A stretch of 44,835 bases of DNA from Candidatus Pacearchaeota archaeon UBA92 (GCA_002497285.1 DANJ01000001.1:1-44835), one strand, 5' to 3'. Positions 16,209-25,018 are shown, counted from the first letter of the stretch. The notes: generated by a model from the letters alone, not told the origin. Numbers and translations are program-made.

Positions 16209-16952
16209 ATGACAATATTCGATGAAATAAGACAGATGCAGTCCCAAGGCCTTGTAAAAGATCAAATGAGAGATAATTTAAAGGCAAAAGGATTTTCAAA
16301 TAAAGAGGTAGATGAAGCAATGTCTCAAAATGAAATGAAGGGAGCAGTAGAGCAAGAAGCAGAGTTTCCCGTATCTCAAGAAGAAAATCAAAGAAGATAT
16401 GAGTCTGGAGGCATGGTAAAATCAATTCTCCCACCTGAGGCAGAAGATAATGGTGGTGAAATGCAACAAAACCAAGAATATATTCCTCAAGCACCCCAAC
16501 CACAAGGAATACAAGAATATAGTCCACAATACCCGAAAGAATCTGCTCCCCAAGCTCCTCAGGGTTATGAAGAATATCAGCCCTATCAGTCATACTCCTC
16601 AGGTCCGAGTCCGGATTTGATAACTGAAATATCCGAACAAGTATTATCCGAAAAACTATCTCCCCTAAGAAAGTCTCTCGAAAAAACAATGGAATTAAAA
16701 AATGTTCTTGGTTCAAAAATAGATTATATGGAAGAAAGACTTAAGAGAATAGAAAAAACAATAGACATTCTTCAGTCATCAGTCCTTAGAAAAGTGGGAG
16801 ATTATATTACAGATGTTCAAGACATAAAAGCAGAACTGATAGAAACCCAAAAATCACTAAGCAAGGTCTTTCCAGAAATTTCAAAAAGTACAGTTCATCA
16901 TTCAACTCATCCAGCACATCACCCTCACAAAAAACATAATAAGAAAGAATAA
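16209..16952 (+). CDS. Coiled-coil protein with Pro/Gln-rich linker
   Basis: This 247-aa protein has an N-terminal helical domain (about 1-50, MTIFDEIRQMQSQGLVKDQM) of the small two-helix type with an alternating charged pattern. A Gln/Pro/Tyr-rich unstructured linker follows (about 75-140, repeats like PQAPQ and YSPQYP), then a coiled coil (about 145-230), and the protein ends in a His/Lys-rich tail. A GAGGT Shine-Dalgarno-like sequence 6 nt upstream supports ATG 16209. It is likely co-expressed with the preceding coiled-coil gene and close to the pilus ATPase. Confidence 0.6.
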   Translation: MTIFDEIRQMQSQGLVKDQMRDNLKAKGFSNKEVDEAMSQNEMKGAVEQEAEFPVSQEENQRRYESGGMVKSILPPEAEDNGGEMQQNQEYIPQAPQPQGIQEYSPQYPKESAPQAPQGYEEYQPYQSYSSGPSPDLITEISEQVLSEKLSPLRKSLEKTMELKNVLGSKIDYMEERLKRIEKTIDILQSSVLRKVGDYITDVQDIKAELIETQKSLSKVFPEISKSTVHHSTHPAHHPHKKHNKKE

Positions 16953-16954
16953 TT

Positions 16955-17470
16955 TTACTTTGCCTTAACTAAAACCCAACTTATTATTCCTGATAAAGCA
17001 AGCAAAAATATTGCTCCTAAAACCGGCCCAGAAAAAAACCAATCGCTAAATACAAGACCATTAGCACTGGCCCCAAATCCATAATCCGCACTCCCAGGAA
17101 AATAAGGACTTATAACTGTATAAAACACCTTAACTCCCGAAACAATAAAAATAACAACTGCTGTAATTACAACAACAATTCCAATTTTTTCATGCATCCA
17201 TTCTCCTTTCCCAATAAATCCAATTAATACCAAAATGAAAAAGAGACTTATTACTAAAACAGCCATCCAAGGTACAATTGTCAAAACATATTGTTGAACA
17301 CTAGCTGCAGAAATAAATATTGAGGCAATAACAAAACTGACAAATAAATTAAGCCATTTGCTTTCTCCAAGAAGTTCAGTCTTTGCAAGTAAAGCAAACA
17401 TTATAACAAACACTGCGAGAAATGCCCATACCGGGGCAAAATAAGCGATTAGAGAGGCATCAGCTGGCAT
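16955..17470 (-). CDS. Tandem paralogous membrane protein C
   Basis: This 171-aa protein has about five TMs. Residues 10-85 (APVWAFLAVFVIMFALLAKTEL, polar GES-K loop, then VSFVIASIFI) align clearly with the equivalent parts of the two upstream genes, so the three are paralogues. The family was not recognised. It is last of the three-gene set, 8 bp after the second, and converges on the coiled-coil gene. Confidence 0.62.
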   Translation of the reverse strand: MPADASLIAYFAPVWAFLAVFVIMFALLAKTELLGESKWLNLFVSFVIASIFISAASVQQYVLTIVPWMAVLVISLFFILVLIGFIGKGEWMHEKIGIVVVITAVVIFIVSGVKVFYTVISPYFPGSADYGFGASANGLVFSDWFFSGPVLGAIFLLALSGIISWVLVKAK

Positions 17471-17478
17471 TTAAACTC

Positions 17479-18045
17479 CTACTTTCCCTCTACGATGCTA
17501 TCCCATAATCTTCCAAGTTTCTTGCTCGTAGAAGGTTTACTAGAATTATTTCCAAGGACTATAACTACAAGAACTCCAATCAATAATGCAGTAATCACAA
17601 CCCATCCAATCAAATCACTTGTTACATACCCTCCATAACCAAAATCAGAGTAAGTCTGGGCAAATATAACTATTGCAATAACAACTCCTACAGCCATCAT
17701 TACCCAGCCCATTATAGCCTGCGAATCGGCTGGTATGAAAAGTCCCATCAGTAAAACAAGTACCAAAATTATTACTAAACCCACTCCAAGCTTTGGTGAA
17801 ATAATATTAAGAAAATCCGTATACACTGACCATCTAATTGCTAATAAACCAATAACTACTGCAATGATGACATGAACTCCTTTATTACCTCCGAACATAT
17901 TTGTCCAAGACAAAACACCAAAAATAACTGCAAAAATTAACAAGAATGGCAATATAAATTGAAACAACCCTATATTCTCAAGTGAGAAAAGAAGGTCTTC
18001 GAATCTAAACGTCTGCATAAACCAAATCGGTAATGATAACACCAT
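17479..18045 (-). CDS. Tandem paralogous membrane protein B
   Basis: This 188-aa protein has about five TMs and a basic C-terminal tail. The segment FILPFLLIFAVIFGVLSWTN, loop MFGGNKGVH and IIAVVIGLLAI match paralogues A and C. The N-terminus is longer by about 20 residues and includes RFEDLLFSLENIG. Position beside the pilus ATPase suggests a membrane component of that machine, but this is inference. Confidence 0.62.
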   Translation of the reverse strand: MVLSLPIWFMQTFRFEDLLFSLENIGLFQFILPFLLIFAVIFGVLSWTNMFGGNKGVHVIIAVVIGLLAIRWSVYTDFLNIISPKLGVGLVIILVLVLLMGLFIPADSQAIMGWVMMAVGVVIAIVIFAQTYSDFGYGGYVTSDLIGWVVITALLIGVLVVIVLGNNSSKPSTSKKLGRLWDSIVEGK

Positions 18046-18083
18046 AACTGGAGCAACTAAAACTTATTTAAATATGTTTCTAA

Positions 18084-18587
18084 TTACTCCTTCTTTTTCT
18101 TCTCACCGCTTCCACTGCCCCAAACAACAGCAGCAACAGCGACTGCAATAATCACGATGAAGACGGCATTCATAAACAAATCACTCTCTCCTCCATATAC
18201 CCAGTTCTCAAGAACATAATCCCATATTCCTGTAGACATCATCACTGCAATTATAAGAGCAATACCAATAACAATTCCAAAACCTATCTTAAGTCCCTTG
18301 CTCATTTCAAATTCTCCTTCCTTGAAAACCATCCCATATAGAATCATAAAAACAAGAATAATTACAGCGCCAACCGCCAGAAAAGGAATCAGACTTGTTA
18401 CAATTCCTACAGCATTTGTAAATGCGATGAATATAAGCCCTATAACAAGCGCAACGAGTGCATCAATCTGTTTCTTACCCTCTCCAAAGATTTTTGCTTT
18501 CTGAAGAATTGCAAACATTATCACAAAGACAAGAAGAAAAGGTAAAACTAACTCGCTAAAAAAAGTATTCTGTAATATCGTAGCCAT
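18084..18587 (-). CDS. Tandem paralogous membrane protein A
   Basis: This 167-aa protein has about five TMs and a Lys-rich C-terminus (GEKKKKE). ELVLPFLLVFVIMFAILQKA, loop IFGEGKKQID, and LVALVIGLIFIAF form the conserved first half of the family. It is the first gene of the set; the leader region upstream contains an ATTTAAAT-type TATA at about 18608-18616. Confidence 0.62.
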   Translation of the reverse strand: MATILQNTFFSELVLPFLLVFVIMFAILQKAKIFGEGKKQIDALVALVIGLIFIAFTNAVGIVTSLIPFLAVGAVIILVFMILYGMVFKEGEFEMSKGLKIGFGIVIGIALIIAVMMSTGIWDYVLENWVYGGESDLFMNAVFIVIIAVAVAAVVWGSGSGEKKKKE

Positions 18588-18622
18588 GTATTCAAAAAAA
18601 CCTCATTCTATTTAAATCTTAC

Positions 18623-18913
18623 TTAATTCAAGTCAACTTCTTCAGAAGCATTCATTTCCATTGACTCTTCCCTCAGTGGCAAGGAAGACTTATTGACAAT
18701 AAAAATGTCGCCAATAGCCTTCACAAACTGCTGCGGTATTATCACCCCTCTCGCTCCCCCCAGAAGATTCATAAAGCCAGAACCCACCTTTATTCTCCAA
18801 CCATCAATCTTATTATCAACTAAATTAACCTCTTCTATCTGTCCAAAATAGTCTCCATCAGAAGTATAAACATTCTTTCCAAGAACATCACTTAATTTTT
18901 TTATTCTCAACAT
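18623..18913 (-). CDS. PRC-barrel domain protein
   Basis: This 96-aa protein has a PRC-barrel fold (about 3-80): LSDVLGKNVYTSDGDYFGQIEEVNL, then GWRIKVGSGF, and VIIPQQFVKAIGDIFIV. PRC-barrel proteins are small beta-barrels that bind RNA or protein partners; archaeal versions include factors linked to RNA processing and cell division (CdpB). The C-terminal 15 residues are acidic. A second PRC-barrel gene lies at 34344-34604. Confidence 0.8.
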   Translation of the reverse strand: MLRIKKLSDVLGKNVYTSDGDYFGQIEEVNLVDNKIDGWRIKVGSGFMNLLGGARGVIIPQQFVKAIGDIFIVNKSSLPLREESMEMNASEEVDLN

Positions 18914-19014
18914 ACTGAAAAATGCTTGAAGCAGTATTTATACTTTACGATAACCTGAAATATACATTCTCCTCGTTACAAAATCTTTATAACCCTCTTC
19001 TTGCTCCATAAAGT

Positions 19015-19656
19015 ATGAATGAAAAAGAGATTATCCACGTCATTATTGCAATAATCATCTTATCAATCGTAATAAGCTTCACCGAATTAATCCAGACTAA
19101 CTTCTATTACCTTGGCACTGCAATCATTTTTGCATCTATAATAATAATTACTAACGTTTTAGGGAAAAAAGTAGCGGCTAGCTTTCTGGATGCATCTGTA
19201 GAGCATAGCATATTATCTTGGTCACGTTATGGATTCAAACCAGACTGGCATCTAAAGAAAGAAATTCCTTCTGGAGCAATCCTTCCTCTTGTATTTTCTG
19301 CATTTTCTCTAGGATATATAAAAGTCATGGCCATTTTAACTTATGACACCTCTGCATTGAAAAGACGTGCAGCAAAAAGATTTGGACACTATTCTTATAC
19401 TGAAATGACAGACTTCCATACTGCATTGGTTGGCGCTGGAGGAATAGTAATAACTCTTTTACTTGCATTTATCACTTATTGGACTGGCCCCGAAACACTT
19501 GCAAGAATGGCTGCATTTTATGCATTCTGGAATATGATTCCAGTTTCAAAGTTTGATGGCACTCAGATATACTTCGGTTCTAGGGTCCTCTGGACAATCC
19601 TCACATTAATCACATTACTCTTCGCGGCATACGCAATATTTACAGGAATTTACTAA
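19015..19656 (+). CDS. Site-2 protease (M50)-like membrane protein without catalytic motif
   Basis: This 213-aa protein has about six TMs. NMIPVSKFDGTQIYFGSR near residue 172 matches the NxxPxxxxDG motif of S2P proteases. Where HExxH should lie, the sequence reads NVLGKKVAASFLDASVEH, aligning to HELxHKxxA with His, Glu and His replaced by Asn, Val and Lys. It is therefore probably a catalytically dead homologue, perhaps binding membrane substrates. It sits alone, followed by the Hef-like helicase. Confidence 0.65.
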   Translation: MNEKEIIHVIIAIIILSIVISFTELIQTNFYYLGTAIIFASIIIITNVLGKKVAASFLDASVEHSILSWSRYGFKPDWHLKKEIPSGAILPLVFSAFSLGYIKVMAILTYDTSALKRRAAKRFGHYSYTEMTDFHTALVGAGGIVITLLLAFITYWTGPETLARMAAFYAFWNMIPVSKFDGTQIYFGSRVLWTILTLITLLFAAYAIFTGIY

Positions 19657-19692
19657 CCAAAACCTTAAATCCCCTAACATTATTTCTTAAAC

Positions 19693-21231
19693 ATGGCTTC
19701 CTTTGAACCAAGAGATTATCAAAATTCAATCTTTGAAACTGCCAAAAACAATAACACCCTTGTAGTCTTACCAACCGGAGTAGGGAAAACACTAATAGCA
19801 TTAATGCTTGCAATAGAAAGGCAAAAAAAACACCCTGGAGAAAAAGTCCTAATTCTTGCCCCGACTAAACCCCTAATAGAGCAACATTATGAAACATTCA
19901 AAAAAAATCTTCATGAATTATTTGCATCTCTCGAACTATTCACAGGTGAAATTCCTGCAAAGCAAAGAAAAAAACTCTGGGACACTGCAGACATAATTTT
20001 TTCCACACCTCAGTGTATAGCAAATGATATTGGCAACTACCTATACGACCTAAGACAAGTATCATTACTAGTAATAGATGAAGCACACAGATGCCTAAAA
20101 AATTATGATTATACAAAAGTCGCGAGTAGTTATAAGTCACAATCAGTTCATCCTCTAATTCTTGGATTAACTGCTTCTCCTGGTTCAGATTCAGAAAAAG
20201 TAAAGCAAATTTGCCTGAATCTTAACATAGAAAAAATAGAGTCAAGAACTCGAGATTCTGAAGATGTTAAGCCTTATATGCAAGAACTAGATTTTCAAAA
20301 ACATTTAGTACCATTTCCAAAAGAATTCATAGAAATCCAAGTTTTATTAAAAAAAATCTTCGATAACAAAGTAAACCAACTTAGAGAAAGATCACTATTA
20401 TTCGGCCCAGTAAACAAAATTATTCTATTGAAACTTCAATCTCGTTTGGCTGCACAGGCATCACAAAAAAATGGAAACGCAATGTATGGCATGTCATTAA
20501 CTGCGCAGGCGATAAAAATCTCTCATGCCCTAGAATTGTTAGAGACTCAAACTCTTTCAGGATTAAATGATTACCTCCTTAGATTAAAAAAACAAGCAGA
20601 AGAGAAAAAAAGCAGAGGCGTGCAAACACTTGTTAACAGCCCAGAGTTTATGGCGGCATTTCTCTCTTTAACCCAACTTTTAGAAAAAGGAACCGAACAT
20701 CCCAAAATAGAAGAATTAAGTACATTAATAGAATCTGAATTTCAAGAATCAAAAAAAGCAAAAATAATAATTTTTACACAATTTAGAGACACGGCATCGG
20801 TAATCTTAAAAAATCTGGCAAAAATAAAACTGGCAAAACCAAAAATGTTCGTCGGGCAGGCAAAAAAGAGCAATTCATCCGGTTCAACAGGACTCTCACA
20901 GAAAGAACAAAAACAAATCATCCAAGATTTTAGAGAAAATAAAGTAAACATCTTAATAGCAACCTCAATCGGAGAAGAAGGTTTAGACATCCCTGAGGTC
21001 TCAGCAGTTTACTTCTACGAACCAATCCCAAGTGAGATAAGAAAAATCCAGAGAGCCGGAAGAACGGCTCGTTTAGCCAAGGGAAAATTAGCTATTCTTA
21101 TAACTCAAAACACACGAGATGAAATTAACCATTACGCTTCTACAGCAAGAGAGAAAAAAATGCACAGAGTAATAGACAAAGTAAAATTAGATTTGAAAAA
21201 TAAACCTAAAACCCTAAGAGATTTCATATAA
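19693..21231 (+). CDS. Hef/FANCM-type DNA helicase (helicase half only)
   Basis: This 512-aa SF2 helicase acts on branched or stalled replication forks. Q-like EPRDYQ (5-10), motif I PTGVGKT (27-33), motif II DEAH (about 133), motif III LTASPG (about 155) and motif VI QRAGRTAR (about 455) are all intact, with the Hef insert between the RecA domains. Typical Hef continues into an XPF nuclease, but this protein stops after helicase domain 2 (KPKTLRDFI). The nuclease half is encoded separately at 21664-22329, with a membrane-protein gene between. Confidence 0.88.
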   Translation: MASFEPRDYQNSIFETAKNNNTLVVLPTGVGKTLIALMLAIERQKKHPGEKVLILAPTKPLIEQHYETFKKNLHELFASLELFTGEIPAKQRKKLWDTADIIFSTPQCIANDIGNYLYDLRQVSLLVIDEAHRCLKNYDYTKVASSYKSQSVHPLILGLTASPGSDSEKVKQICLNLNIEKIESRTRDSEDVKPYMQELDFQKHLVPFPKEFIEIQVLLKKIFDNKVNQLRERSLLFGPVNKIILLKLQSRLAAQASQKNGNAMYGMSLTAQAIKISHALELLETQTLSGLNDYLLRLKKQAEEKKSRGVQTLVNSPEFMAAFLSLTQLLEKGTEHPKIEELSTLIESEFQESKKAKIIIFTQFRDTASVILKNLAKIKLAKPKMFVGQAKKSNSSGSTGLSQKEQKQIIQDFRENKVNILIATSIGEEGLDIPEVSAVYFYEPIPSEIRKIQRAGRTARLAKGKLAILITQNTRDEINHYASTAREKKMHRVIDKVKLDLKNKPKTLRDFI

Positions 21232-21266
21232 GCAATAAATAAAAACAAAGGGTTCTAACAGATTGC

Positions 21267-21671
21267 ATGAACTTAGCAAAAAAGACAGAAAGATTTGAAT
21301 TAAAACACCAGATTACCTCCTTTCTAATCATCATGTTATTAACCCTCTTAATCGCTAGATTTATCGCCTCGGTTTATGACCCGAATTTAATAATTAAAGG
21401 CTTCGAAATACACCACTTTTACTATGGGCTTATACTCCTCATAATTATTTCTTTAATAATGCTCTTCGAAAAAGGGGAATTTAAAATTAATCTGATAATT
21501 ACTGCAATCGCGATAGGTTTAATCATTGATGAACTAATTTTAGTAGGCACAGAAATAAAAGAACCCCTTAAGTATAATTCAACAATCTATTCAGTTATTA
21601 TTTTAGCCCTGGCAGTCGTGTTAATAGTCGAATTCATATCCTATATCTTAAAAAATAATAAAAATGCCTAA
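21267..21671 (+). CDS. Membrane protein between the two Hef halves
   Basis: This 134-aa protein has four TMs with an H-rich short loop (FEIHHFYYGL) after the second. The 3' end overlaps the nuclease gene by 8 bp and it starts 35 bp after the helicase, so all three form one transcription unit. I do not recognise the family; position between two DNA-repair genes is unexplained. Confidence 0.6.
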   Translation: MNLAKKTERFELKHQITSFLIIMLLTLLIARFIASVYDPNLIIKGFEIHHFYYGLILLIIISLIMLFEKGEFKINLIITAIAIGLIIDELILVGTEIKEPLKYNSTIYSVIILALAVVLIVEFISYILKNNKNA

Positions 21672-22329
21672 ATTCTTCAACATCTTCTCAAACAAAAAAG
21701 AAAAGAAAGAAGAGCTAAATATAACAATAGACAACAGAGAGAGAAACTCCTTAGTCATCTCTGAACTAATCAAACTTGGATTTAAGATACAATTCTCCCA
21801 ATTACCCGTTGCAGATTACATAATAAAAGATACAGCCATAGAAAGAAAGACAATTTCAGACTTCAAATCCTCAATAATAAATAAACGCATTTTCTCACAG
21901 TTATTAGAAATAAAGCAATATCCAAAACATTTCATAATTTTAGAAGGCTTGGAATCCGAAGATCCTTATTCAGGAACAATTCATGAAAACGCTTTTCGTG
22001 GTTTCCTCCTCTCAATAGCCCTAGAATACAGGGTTCCGATTATTTTCACATTAAACGAAAAAGACACTGCAAAATACCTATATGTTTTAGCAAGAAAAAA
22101 AGAAAATCCAAATTTTTCAATAAGGGCTTCAAAATCTCAACTTTCAGATAAAGAACAATTACAATTCATTCTTGAGGGTTTTCCTGGAATCGGCCCAACA
22201 ACTGCAAAGAAACTTCTAACAGAATATAAAACAATAAAAGATTTAACAAATGCTTCAAAGGAAGATTTAGAAAAACTAATTGGGAAAAAGGCAGAAAAAC
22301 TATACGATTTGATTAATTTAAAATATTAA
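21664..22329 (+). CDS. XPF/Hef-type structure-specific nuclease with HhH domain
   Basis: This 221-aa endonuclease cuts branched DNA. The nuclease domain (about 18-145) has NRER (24-27), D51 in VADYII and the family signature ERKTISD (60-66), i.e. ERKxxxD, all intact. The C-terminal (HhH)2 domain (about 155-218) contains LEGFPGIGPTTAKKLLTEY. This is the nuclease half of Hef as a free-standing chain, similar in size to crenarchaeal XPF. The last 17 bp overlap the convergent OB-fold gene. Confidence 0.88.
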   Translation: MPKFFNIFSNKKEKKEELNITIDNRERNSLVISELIKLGFKIQFSQLPVADYIIKDTAIERKTISDFKSSIINKRIFSQLLEIKQYPKHFIILEGLESEDPYSGTIHENAFRGFLLSIALEYRVPIIFTLNEKDTAKYLYVLARKKENPNFSIRASKSQLSDKEQLQFILEGFPGIGPTTAKKLLTEYKTIKDLTNASKEDLEKLIGKKAEKLYDLINLKY

Positions 22330-22633
22330 TTCTCAAAACCTCGATTTCTTTCTCCTCTTCATAATCTATAACGATTCCGTTTACAAAGACTTTCTTATCC
22401 ATAAACCCTTTCTCACATCCCTCACAAACTAATTTTATTCCATTAACATTGATTATTAAAAGATTTCCATAGAGATTTTCCTGCATAACAACTCCATTAA
22501 TCGTTACTTTCTGATTCTCCTCTAAATTACTAATGTCCCCATAATTATTAACTTCTTTAGAAGGCAAAAAGTTAATCATTCCCACTAAAAGTGTAATTCC
22601 CAAAAGAGCCCCAAGAAAAGCAATTTTTCTCAT
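22313..22633 (-). CDS. Membrane-anchored small OB-fold-like protein
   Basis: This 106-aa protein has an N-terminal TM or signal anchor (about 4-22), then a beta-rich domain about 35-105 (ENQKVTINGVVMQENLYGNLLIINVNGIKLVCEG) resembling extracytoplasmic tRNA_anti/OB-fold domains. Two Cys (CEGC) may bind metal or form a disulfide. It converges on the nuclease gene. Confidence 0.6.
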   Translation of the reverse strand: MRKIAFLGALLGITLLVGMINFLPSKEVNNYGDISNLEENQKVTINGVVMQENLYGNLLIINVNGIKLVCEGCEKGFMDKKVFVNGIVIDYEEEKEIEVLRINILN

Positions 22634-22680
22634 GAATTTATAAACAATAAAGATTTAAATCCTTTATCCTTAACTTAAAA

Positions 22681-23814
22681 ATGAACGACAAAGAAAGATA
22701 TGAATTAATAACGAGAAACTTAGAAGAAGTTATTGAGGGAAAAGAACTTGAAGAATTAATTAAAAACAAGGAAAAGCTTAAGCATTATATCGGATTCGAA
22801 ATTTCTGGAAAGATTCATTTAGGAACTGGTTTAATGTCAATGTTAAAAGTTAAAGACCTTATTGAAGCAGGAGTAGATTGTTCAGTATTTCTGGCTGACT
22901 GGCACTCTTGGATTAATGACAAACTGGGAGGTGACAGAGAAATTATCAAAAAGATTGCAGTTGGTTACTTTAAAGAGGGAATGATTGCAAGTATGAAATG
23001 TCTTGGAGGGAATCCCTCAAAACTAAAGTTCATCCTTGGCTCTGACTTATATCACAAAAATGATGATTATTGGGCAACAATGGTAGATGTTAGCAAAAAT
23101 ACAACACTTGGACGTATGCAAAGATCAATTACAATAATGGGGCGCCAGGAAGGAGAATCCGTCGACTTTGCAAAACTCCTTTACCCCCCAATGCAAGTAG
23201 CAGACATCTTCTTTCAAGAATTAAACATTGCACATTCTGGACTTGACCAAAGAAAAGCCCATGTCATAGCAAGAGAAGTTGCTAACAAAATGAGAATTTC
23301 CCCGCTACTAAACAAGAAAAAAGAAAAAATTAAACCAATAGCCCTGCATCATCATCTTATTTTAGGTTTAGGTAAACCTCCAATGTGGCCAGTTGATAGA
23401 GAAAGAATTCAGGAAGTATGGTCTGCATTAAAAATGAGTAAATCTAAACCAAATACGGCCATATTCATACACGATTCTCCAGAAGAAATAAAAAACAAGA
23501 TCATGGGTGCCTTTTGTCCTGAAAAAGAGATAGAATTCAACCCTGTTATTGACTGGTGTAGATATCTTATCTTCAGAACCGAAAAATCAAAATTAGAAGT
23601 AAAAAGACCTGAAAAATTTGGAGGAGACAAAACCTATAAATCGTTTAAAATGTTAGAATCTGATTTCTCATCTGGAAAACTTCACCCAAGTGATTTAAAA
23701 AGTGCCGTATCCGAAGAATTAATAAAATTACTCGAGCCTGCAAGAAAACATTTCGCGCAACCAAAGCAAAAGAAGATGATTCAAGAAATGGAAAAGCTTC
23801 TCATTGCAAGATAA
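22681..23814 (+). CDS. tyrS: Tyrosyl-tRNA synthetase, archaeal type
   Basis: This 377-aa class I synthetase charges tRNA-Tyr. The HIGH-like motif is HLGTG (46-50), and KMSKS is intact near residue 250. YIGFEISGKIHLG and LDQRKAHVIAREVANK (tyrosine-binding and dimer-type helices) are typical of archaeal/eukaryotic TyrRS. Length is at the upper end of the archaeal range, with a C-terminal helical segment (SDLKSAVSEELIKLLEPARKHF). It has its own TATA-like sequence upstream. Confidence 0.93.
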   Translation: MNDKERYELITRNLEEVIEGKELEELIKNKEKLKHYIGFEISGKIHLGTGLMSMLKVKDLIEAGVDCSVFLADWHSWINDKLGGDREIIKKIAVGYFKEGMIASMKCLGGNPSKLKFILGSDLYHKNDDYWATMVDVSKNTTLGRMQRSITIMGRQEGESVDFAKLLYPPMQVADIFFQELNIAHSGLDQRKAHVIAREVANKMRISPLLNKKKEKIKPIALHHHLILGLGKPPMWPVDRERIQEVWSALKMSKSKPNTAIFIHDSPEEIKNKIMGAFCPEKEIEFNPVIDWCRYLIFRTEKSKLEVKRPEKFGGDKTYKSFKMLESDFSSGKLHPSDLKSAVSEELIKLLEPARKHFAQPKQKKMIQEMEKLLIAR

Positions 23815-24723
23815 TCAATCCATATGAAATTCAATAACATCTTTATCCTTCAAAACATGATTCAACCCAGCCTTCTGATTTGCAAACTTTGCTGATGGCC
23901 CAGTTAATCGAGTTTCTTTAATTCTTGCAGAAAAACCCTTTAATATCTTTTCAGCAACATCCCTAACACGACTTCCTTCCTTCAAAACCATAGGGTCCTT
24001 AGCAGCCTTCTTCCCTGGCTCCTTAGTATAAACCCTAATAACCTTCATCTTATGAAAAATCATCTCCTTTAATTTCTCAATACCTTCCCCATTTATTGAA
24101 GAAACTAAAACAAAATTCTTGAGCCGTTTAGACTTGCATCTCTCTCCCAGTTTCCTTTTCTCATTGTTGTCTAATAAGTCTAATTTATTTATTACAATAA
24201 TCCTTTCCCCTCTTGCCCTAGATAACCATTCTCCAACTTCATCCAGTTCAGCCAAACCGGCAACAACAACAAGCAAACAATCTGCGTTATTTACTAAACC
24301 CACATCATAATATTCGCTTTTTATTGCAGGCGTATCTATTATTTGCGCCCTAACGCCCTCATAATCCATTGTTCCTATTTCAGAATATCTTGTTGAAAAC
24401 ATATGCTCTGAAACGGAAGATTTTGCATTAGTTAGTTTCCCGAGTAAGGCACTTTTTCCAGAATTAGTCTTTCCGACTAAAACAACTTGATACCCTTCTT
24501 TCCTTATTCCTTTCTTTCCACCCTTGCCTTTCCTAATTTTTTCTGATTGTTCCTTTAGTTTCTTTAATCTTGATCTTAATCCAGCCAATAAATTCTCACT
24601 TGACTTGTGTTTAGGCGCCTTCCTAATCATCTCTTCAAGCCAGTATATCTTGTCTTCAACATTTTCAGCTTCTAAGTAGCTCTTTTCAACTTCAAAAAAT
24701 TCATATCCTGCATTTACGGGCAT
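23815..24723 (-). CDS. DRG/Obg-family GTPase with TGS domain
   Basis: This 302-aa translation-associated GTPase has an N-terminal helical and basic region (1-75), then a G domain with G1 GKTNSGKS (84-91), G3 DTPA (130-133) and G4 NKLD (179-182), and a C-terminal TGS domain (about 228-302, KVIRVYTKEPGKKA). In G3 the usual Gly of DxPG is Ala. It is shorter than canonical DRG, missing part of the S5D2L insert. It is coupled to two tiny membrane-protein genes upstream. Confidence 0.85.
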   Translation of the reverse strand: MPVNAGYEFFEVEKSYLEAENVEDKIYWLEEMIRKAPKHKSSENLLAGLRSRLKKLKEQSEKIRKGKGGKKGIRKEGYQVVLVGKTNSGKSALLGKLTNAKSSVSEHMFSTRYSEIGTMDYEGVRAQIIDTPAIKSEYYDVGLVNNADCLLVVVAGLAELDEVGEWLSRARGERIIVINKLDLLDNNEKRKLGERCKSKRLKNFVLVSSINGEGIEKLKEMIFHKMKVIRVYTKEPGKKAAKDPMVLKEGSRVRDVAEKILKGFSARIKETRLTGPSAKFANQKAGLNHVLKDKDVIEFHMD

Positions 24724-24912
24724 TTAATTTCTCCTCAGCCTTTCTACAGCTACAATTATACTTACAACAATAGAACCTAATAAACCTATTCCTGAAATTA
24801 ACAATCCAATAACGTCTAAAAAGCCAAGTTTTAATAATGTAATTGAGAAGTAAAGAAATATTGAGAAATTAATCATTTGATAAAGAATGTCTAATTTCTG
24901 GCTAAATTTCAT
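24724..24912 (-). CDS. 62-aa two-TM membrane protein
   Basis: The protein has an amphipathic N-terminus and two hydrophobic segments (about 15-30 and 34-56) with a basic end (ERLRRN). Its stop is directly adjacent to the GTPase start and its start lies one base after the preceding small gene, indicating one operon. Function unknown. Confidence 0.55.
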   Translation of the reverse strand: MKFSQKLDILYQMINFSIFLYFSITLLKLGFLDVIGLLISGIGLLGSIVVSIIVAVERLRRN

Positions 24913-24913
24913 T

Positions 24914-25018
24914 TTACATTAGTAAAGCTCTAATTATCCCAAAAATGATCACGCCCAAGGCTATAAGTCCTATTATCCATGCAATAATTTGTAACGGAGG
25001 AATTTTCTGCGTTTTCAT
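24914..25018 (-). CDS. 34-aa single-TM peptide
   Basis: The frame from ATG 25018 to TAA 24916-24914 encodes a short polar N-terminus (MKTQKIPPLQ) and one TM. It directly precedes the 62-aa membrane gene. Small size leaves moderate doubt, but spacing and composition fit a real gene. Confidence 0.5.
   Translation of the reverse strand: MKTQKIPPLQIIAWIIGLIALGVIIFGIIRALLM

Noticed and set aside
15904..16716. Long open frame opposite the coiled-coil genes
   Set aside because: Antisense shadow of two supported genes; the Leu-rich composition is what charged coiled-coil codons give in reverse.
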